Below are positions 58,163-64,000 of a stretch of DNA of 64,000 bases, in pieces. The stretch is from Spinacia oleracea (taxonomy: Eukaryota > Streptophyta > Magnoliopsida > Caryophyllales > Amaranthaceae). The notes beneath the pieces were generated by a model. That model was not told the DNA's origin and did no database searches. It was given only the letters and a program-made list of their open reading frames with translations. Numbering within the stretch: position 1 is the stretch's first letter; each line of letters begins with the position of its first letter. The DNA lies in assembly GCF_020520425.1 (NCBI RefSeq), contig NC_079492.1:143375861-143439860 (forward strand). The letters are read 5' to 3'. A program made the translations under genes and the position numbers.

Positions 58163-61100
58163 TTATTGTTCATCTGCTTGATTTCTGGGGAAGCCAAAAC
58201 CATTAGAATTTGTGACATTGACATCTTCTTCTTCAGGCAACTGGGATACTTTTTTAGTTTCACCACTTTTAGGGACAGTAGTTGTTGTACATACATCGTC
58301 TGGAAACGGAACACACGGACTGTTGTTGTCGTTCTCTTCAGAAGTACGGAGTTGATGTTGGAGATAATCCTGGATAGCCTGATTATCATCAAATAGTAGA
58401 TTACCTGTAAGAGTTTTATACGCAAATTCGAGGCATGGATCTGACCACAATGGAAAGCAGAACTCAGATTGGGGCTGCTCTGTTTCTCTCTCAGTGCTGC
58501 TCAATTTCTCTCCTCCTATGATTGGTTGCTCTAATGATGATTGCTTCACCGTAATTGAAGACACTTCTTCAACGTTCGTATTTCCAGAGAATCCCGGTGG
58601 AGGCTGCTCTAGCTGCAGATCATCGATATCAATCAGAAGGGTATCTTTTGTTAGCAAGTCATCATCATCATCAATCTTGTTTGATGCTTCCCCATGAACA
58701 AGCACAATTTCTGGAACTATCTTTGGTGAATGATGCTTTTCAGAAATCTTATTTGATGCTTCCCCATGAACAAGCTCAATTTCTGGAACTATCTTTTGTG
58801 AATGATGCTTTTCATCAATCTTATTTGATGCTTCCCCATGAACAAGCTCAATTTCTGGAACTATCTTCGGTGAATGATGCTTTTCATCAATCTTATTTGA
58901 TGCTTCCCCATGACCAAGCACAATTTCTGGAACTATCTTCGGTGGATGATGCGTTTCCTCCTGAGATGTCAAGTCATCAATCTTGTTCGACGATTCTCCT
59001 TCAGTTGCAAGCACAGTTTCTAGATTAAAATCAAGTGTGTGATCCTTTTCTTCTAGAGAAGGGAAGTGATCAATCTTGTTGGATGGTTCTCCTCGAGTTG
59101 TAAGCACACTTTCTGCATTAACTTCAACACTTTGATGCTGCTTTTCATCTTCAGATCCAAGCAATTCTTGCTTATCTACATCCTCACACTTTTCTTGTAA
59201 TTCATTTGGGTGTACCAATTCCAAACTAGGGATGGGTTTAGTTCTTGAGGGATTACTACTTGTGGCCCGAATGGGTATTGGGTCGAATACTACTTTAGCA
59301 TCAACACCAGCAAGCCGTTTGGAGGATCGGGGGGAAACACATGGCAATTTCCTGTCCTTTGTTTTCCTTTTTCCTGTCACACCTTTCCGATTACTACAGC
59401 CTCGAATGGCAAGAGCCACTGCATTCTCCTCTGGCAATATGCCCCCCGAAGACGCAGCAGGAGATTCACTCGTATCAAGAGTTGCAACTTCTGCACCAGC
59501 ATCTTGGACTTCTGACGGGGCGTGTTTGGTCATAACTACAGTTTCTTCGGTTCCAAAAAGATTTTCCAGTAATGGTTTTCCCACTACCATTTCTTGGGAA
59601 TTGCTGGCTGATTCGGGTGACAAGGTACTCTGCTTAGAACTAGAAGCACCAGCATCTTGGACTTCTGATGGGGCGTGTTTGGTCATACCTACAGTTTCTT
59701 TGGTTCCAGAAAGATTTTCCAGTAATGGTTTTCCCACTACCATTTCTTGGGAATTTCTTGCTGATTCGGGTGACAAGGTACTCTGTTTAGAACTAGAAGA
59801 ACCAGCACCAGCGAGAGCTGGTCTGAGTCTAGAGGACAACCTTCTGGTTTTCCTGCATTCAACTTCTTCATTGCCTCCAGTTTCAGGCAGTGCTTGGATA
59901 CTTTGTCTGGTCCTTCTCTTTGGTGTTTCTTCACGTTTACTTGAAACATTCATCTCTTGGGAATTGCTCTTCTTAGGACTACAAACACCAACGGGAGCTG
60001 TTTCCGGTGATAAAGTGCTCTGATTAGGACTGGAAACACCAACGGGAGTTGATTTCGGTGATAAAGTGCTCTGCTTAGGACTGGAAACACCAACGGGAGC
60101 TGATTCCGGTGATAAAGTGCTCTGCTTAGGACTGGAAACACCAATGGGAGCTGGTCTGACTCTAGCGGACGACCTTGTGCTTCTCCTGCCTTCAACTTTT
60201 TCATCGCTTACAGCTTCAGGCAGTTCTTGGATACTTTCTCCGCTACTTGCTTCACCAGCTAAATGCGTTTTTATGATCCTGCTCTTCGGTGTCTCTTCAC
60301 TTTTACTTGATGTCTGATAGTACCCAAAAAACAAAAAACAAAAAAAACCATCCAGATGTCAGAATGACGAAAACCCATTACAGACCACTTTATACATTCA
60401 CACAAGACATAAAGCTCTTGTAAAACCATCATAACCACTCACTTTTTTTGGGTCAAACTCTCCTTTTCTCAACAACCATACATATTTGTTGTGTTTCAAA
60501 TAACAATGCAGAAAAAACAACTAAAGTATCACGAATCAAAAAGATGAATTTAGGTGTGAATGGAAGGCGGTGATACATCCCATTAGAGTAGTAATGGATA
60601 TTCAATCATAAGATGAAAAAAGATGTTTGCTCGCATGGACATTGGCATAAAACTTACATTACATTATTTCACATAAACTACCACAAATTTGTGACAAACG
60701 AGATGTAAGAGCTTTTGAAAAAGCTAGCCTTTTCTTTTATGAGCATAACATCAAGCCAACATCTTATCCTGCTAAATGAACCATGCGACCAAACTCAGGG
60801 AAAAGCTACCATGATCTTTCTCTCGTTTTGAGGATAAGCCAACAGTTTCATATAGGATATCTCCAGTTACTCACCATTTCAATAAATCTCTAGTTACTTA
60901 TCGTCTCAGTGTTCTCCAATTTTCTGCAGGATAAGTTGTGTAGCAGCTTTTGCATTTAGGCTAGGATTTTGTTAATAGATTCCAAAACAAACGCTTTAAC
61001 TACTCCCTTCATCTAAATTGTCTTAGAGAGTCTCTATTATAAGCTGATGCTTTGGATATTCTTACCACCAGGGGCAGATTCCCGGTGGGGTGGGGTGGGG

Positions 61101-63642
61101 TGGGGTGGGGGGGGGGGGGGTAATAGCTATCACTTATTCACAATGGGTCGTCACTTGTATCACAAACAACCACTTCTCATTTGAGACATCACTATATGCG
61201 GGAAGCCATAGAATATCACACTTTATACATCGATATATTTTCAGATGGGACTTAACATCCAAATAAAAGAAGTTCATGAGCTGCTAAACTCGATACAGAA
61301 AGTTAAACATAAACCAACCATAACCATAATTGGTTAAGTCAAGCTAATATCAGGTTAGAAGAATTATTTAATAGCAAACCTTCCCAATTAAAGCTTTTAC
61401 CAAATTACTGCCTACACTGTAATCGCCATGTCATCTGCAACTACAACATTAGAAGGCAAGTCGGGCTCGCTCCTCAATTTCTAGGTAGAAGGATTAATAA
61501 CTCTCCTTATGGATAATGGGATGCTAACTGGCAGAAAACTAAACTAAAGGCAATGGACGATGCTGCTTCTATACTTCTGGAAAGCCAAGTGAAGACATTG
61601 TGTGGTTGCTAAGGCTATAGAAATCAAAGCATCTTCTATCCATCTATATATCTATCAGTAGGTGTATGTGTAGTTTTGATTTAAACCTGTCTACATGATC
61701 TGCACAGGTAATGGGTATTGAGCTTCTAAATTCTAATGATGATTTCAACGCGACAAACTACAGTGCAGATGCAAAAACATTACTGAGCGTGCAATGAAGT
61801 CGTCAAAGTATCAAGCAAATAATCAAAAGTCAAATACAAGTGACCCACAACGTGGCAAGTAGCAAGACTAGCAACTATCATATGGATCTCAGACACCTCA
61901 TACACCTAGTCCAAGAACCTTTTCTCTATTGGGAAGGAGAGAAAACTTGAATGCTCGGACAACAAAAAGTTCACTTCATACAGCAGAATGGAAGTTGTAA
62001 TAATTTCAGCAATATCAGAGGAGGCTTACCGACACCATTTCATTTGCAGAGTCGTTTCCAATGATGCTTCCATTTTTCCTCTGATATGCATGTCTACTAA
62101 TCTCTCCAGTCTTCAGATAGCGCAGAACTTCCGCTTTAGAGCGGAAGACCAGTCTACTAACAGGATCAATATAGGACTGCAACAATTTCAATACATTGAT
62201 AACAATAAAAAACAACACTTGCAATAAAATATGCTAAGAATTAAGATAGTTATGGAAAGCATACATCACATTGATGTATACAACTATAGAACCCCAAGTA
62301 AAAGCCTTTGGGTTCATAACAGAATTTTTATTTACCGGATTTCTCTTGACTACTTTCTTTCCAATCATTTTTATTCTTGTTTCCTTGATCCATCCAGATG
62401 GTAAATCTTCATCCACAGTTCTCTCAGTGACAACCTAGAGAACATTTCCAAGAATACGGCTGTAGACTAGTTAGATATCAAGCAACATAAAGAGTTCATT
62501 AGCAGTAACAGTTGCAGGAAGATAAATTAAAGCACGCAAAGTAGACCTTTATATTTTCTGAAGGAAGACTCTTCCGAATGCGTGTTTTTGAAATCTGTGA
62601 TACGTTTGGCTCCAAATCGGATTTGTGAGCACTTAGTGGATCAACTGACCTCTACAATGAAATTCATTCACATAAGAAACGCTGAGGCAAAGCAGAATTA
62701 CATTGCTCTTATTACAAAGAGTATTAAAAAAATATCCTAAGGAAAAAAGTATTCATACATTATTCCGTAATAACAAGCTTCAAGAAACGTGTTTGGTACA
62801 CTGGAAAGCTAGCATAACCATTCTTTCCAACAACTATATCCCTTAAAAGAACCACATAACTCATACTCCCTCCGTATTTATTTAAGAGATACACTTGGTC
62901 GGGCACGGGTATTAAGAAGAAGAATTGAATGGAATAAAGTAATAAAACAAGTGGGGTTGAGTAGATATTTAATAGGAAAAACAAGTGGGGACCATGTCAT
63001 TTACTTAGATGGTGGGGTTGGGGTGTAGTATAATTATTTAATTAGATGGTGGGGTTGATAAGTTACTAAAAATGGCAAGTGTATCTCTTAAATAAATACG
63101 GCCGGAAAAGGCAAGTGTATCCCTTAAATAAATACAGAGGGAGTAACAAAGAGTCACATGAGTGGTTTATGGAAGAAAAGAGAATTTATAGCATGTTGTC
63201 CTGCAACTATAATACATTTGCAAAATTGCAATCCAAATCCAATTCCAATTCATAGTACTTCAGAATTCACAAGGAATGCAGGTAAAGATATTTAACGTCC
63301 TGTGTAATCATAAAGCTGCACTATATGCCTTAACAAAAGCAAACAACATCACGAGACTGGTACATGGGAGAAAGTATTTATATAGCATTGCCAATTCAGG
63401 GTCCTTAAGAATTTGTTCTATACAGACAATGCAGGCAACACCAGTTTATTCAGAGTTGACACAATAGTAAAACTGCAGTACGCCATAGCAACAACATAAG
63501 TTTGTAAAAGAATATGAAAAAAGACCTTGCTGGAAGACTGTCCACTTTCTCCTCTGTGATTTTGTCCAGATGATCCAGCAAGATAGCGCAATACCTCCGG
63601 CTTTGAGAAGCATTTTGTATCAGTTGACGGATCAATATAACA
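58163..63642 (-). CDS. Methyl-CpG-binding-domain protein, MBD13-like (3' part; 5' end outside window)
   Basis: A nuclear protein predicted to read methylated CpG. Visible exons: 63642-63526, 62651-62547, 62434-62336, 62176-62030 and 60313-58163. All are in phase, giving 872 aa plus an N-terminus beyond the window. The first exon holds the second half of one MBD (CYIDPSTDTKCFSKPEVLRY). Exons 3 and 4 make a second, complete MBD (DLPSGWIKETRIKMIGKKV, then SYIDPVSRLVFRSKAEVLRY). The last exon (716 codons) is low-complexity and acidic/Ser-rich, with three sets of coding repeats: 17 aa x4, 51 aa x2 and 24 aa x4. It ends FGFPRNQADEQ. Two MBDs joined to a long repetitive tail suggest the MBD13-like group. 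Methyl-DNA binding is not assured, since several plant MBDs have lost it. Confidence 0.85.
58672..58960 (-). repeat. Coding minisatellite, 72 bp (24 aa) x 4, in the MBD gene
   Basis: GCTTCCCCATGA recurs at 58686, 58758, 58830 and 58902, exactly 72 bp apart, encoding HGEASNKI.EKHHSPKIVPEI-type units. The unit length keeps the frame, so copy number can vary without damage. Confidence 0.92.
59495..59800 (-). repeat. Coding duplication, 153 bp (51 aa) x 2, in the MBD gene
   Basis: The block NSQEMVVGKPLLENL through MTKHAPSEVQDAG and KQSTLSPESA occurs twice in tandem with a few substitutions (GATTCGGGTGACAAGGTAC at 59610 and 59763). Confidence 0.88.
59970..60160 (-). repeat. Coding minisatellite, 51 bp (17 aa) x 4, in the MBD gene
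   Basis: ACGGGAGCTG-type phrases recur at 59991, 60042, 60093 and 60143, about 51 bp apart, encoding APVGVSSPKQSTLSPES units. QSTLSPES is shared with the 51-aa duplication, so the arrays probably grew from one seed. Confidence 0.9.
60314..62029 (-). other. Large intron of the MBD gene
   Basis: A 1.7-kb intron between the second MBD and the repetitive last exon. It is AT-rich without another gene and contains the G-rich run at 61085-61121. Confidence 0.75.
61085..61121 (+). other. G-rich run with quadruplex potential
   Basis: Four GGGGT units followed by a run of about a dozen G on the plus strand, the template side of the MBD gene. More than four G-tracts of at least three with one-base loops fit a G-quadruplex. 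Confidence 0.8.
62866..63143. mobile_element. Stowaway-like MITE in an MBD-gene intron
   Basis: Ends CTCCCTCCGTATTTATTTAA and TTAAATAAATACAGAGGGAG with TA on both sides, 278 bp. It lies between the exons at 62547-62651 and 63526-63642. Confidence 0.88.
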
Positions 63643-64000
63643 CTGCAGAGAACTTTGAAGGTCAAATAAGTTTCCAATGACTTATAGATGAAAAATTAAC
63701 TGAAGGTCCAAAGTCATGTCAGTTATCTTCTTAATTGACATATACTAACCAGAAACTCAACAATAAACAACCCCTTAAAACAAGAGCCAGGCAAAGAAGA
63801 AAAAGTCCATTTTTTAGTACTCCGGATAACGAGTGTGGAATACTCTCTACAAGAAGTATTGTAATAGGCTTATAGGCACAAATATCTGTTACAGACACTG
63901 ATGAAGGTATCTCCATCGACTTTCTGCACTTGATAGTCCAAAGAGGCAAGAGGTAGCAAAGTGACATATAATTAATAAAAAAAAAGAGTTCACAATATGG

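Noticed and set aside
59232-60023. 263-codon open frame on the plus strand opposite the MBD gene
   Set aside because: It is antisense to the repetitive last exon, and its amino-acid repeats simply mirror the coding minisatellites; no family resemblance.

Overview
This window is nuclear DNA of a flowering plant, probably a eudicot. The genes have introns with GT/AG borders, the spacers are AT-rich, and there are many small transposons (Stowaway-like MITEs with CTCCCTCCGT ends, Mutator-like, hAT, CACTA, tRNA-type SINEs and one LTR element). The frequent TACTCCGTA-type motif and SINE style fit Amaranthaceae/Caryophyllales, but that placement is a weak inference.

Left third (0-16 kb): three multi-exon minus-strand genes. 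They are a UDP-glucose 4-epimerase (1419-4257, nine exons, 351 aa), a family GT37 xyloglucan/galactoside fucosyltransferase (7625-10153, two exons, 575 aa) and an R1R2R3 MYB3R cell-cycle factor (12109-15256, seven coding exons, 507 aa, with a possible extra 3' exon). The first two act on nucleotide-sugar and cell-wall polysaccharide metabolism.

Middle (16-51 kb): a defence-gene and transposon zone. It holds a 16-Cys osmotin-type thaumatin-like protein (TLP, plus strand), two tandemly duplicated 14-Cys TLPs (minus strand, each with a GCC box next to its TATA box), a fourth broken TLP, and a PGIP-like leucine-rich-repeat protein. All are predicted secreted proteins of the PR-5/PGIP defence type. 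Between them lie two Mutator-like foldback elements with target-site duplications, a small hAT element, a non-autonomous LTR element with 5-bp target duplications, and a putative 6.8-kb terminal-inverted-repeat element that carries fragments of an RPAP3-like gene plus a diverged internal tandem array.

Right part (51-64 kb): a small C2H2 zinc-finger reading frame of uncertain status, MITEs, a five-exon single-C2-domain gene resembling elicitor-responsive protein 3 (56108-57751), and the 3' part of a methyl-CpG-binding-domain gene (58163-63642, minus) that runs off the window. The last two genes are tail to tail.

Exon borders were read by eye from splice consensus, reading phase and family similarity. 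No search was run. Coordinates of repeats may be off by a few bases.
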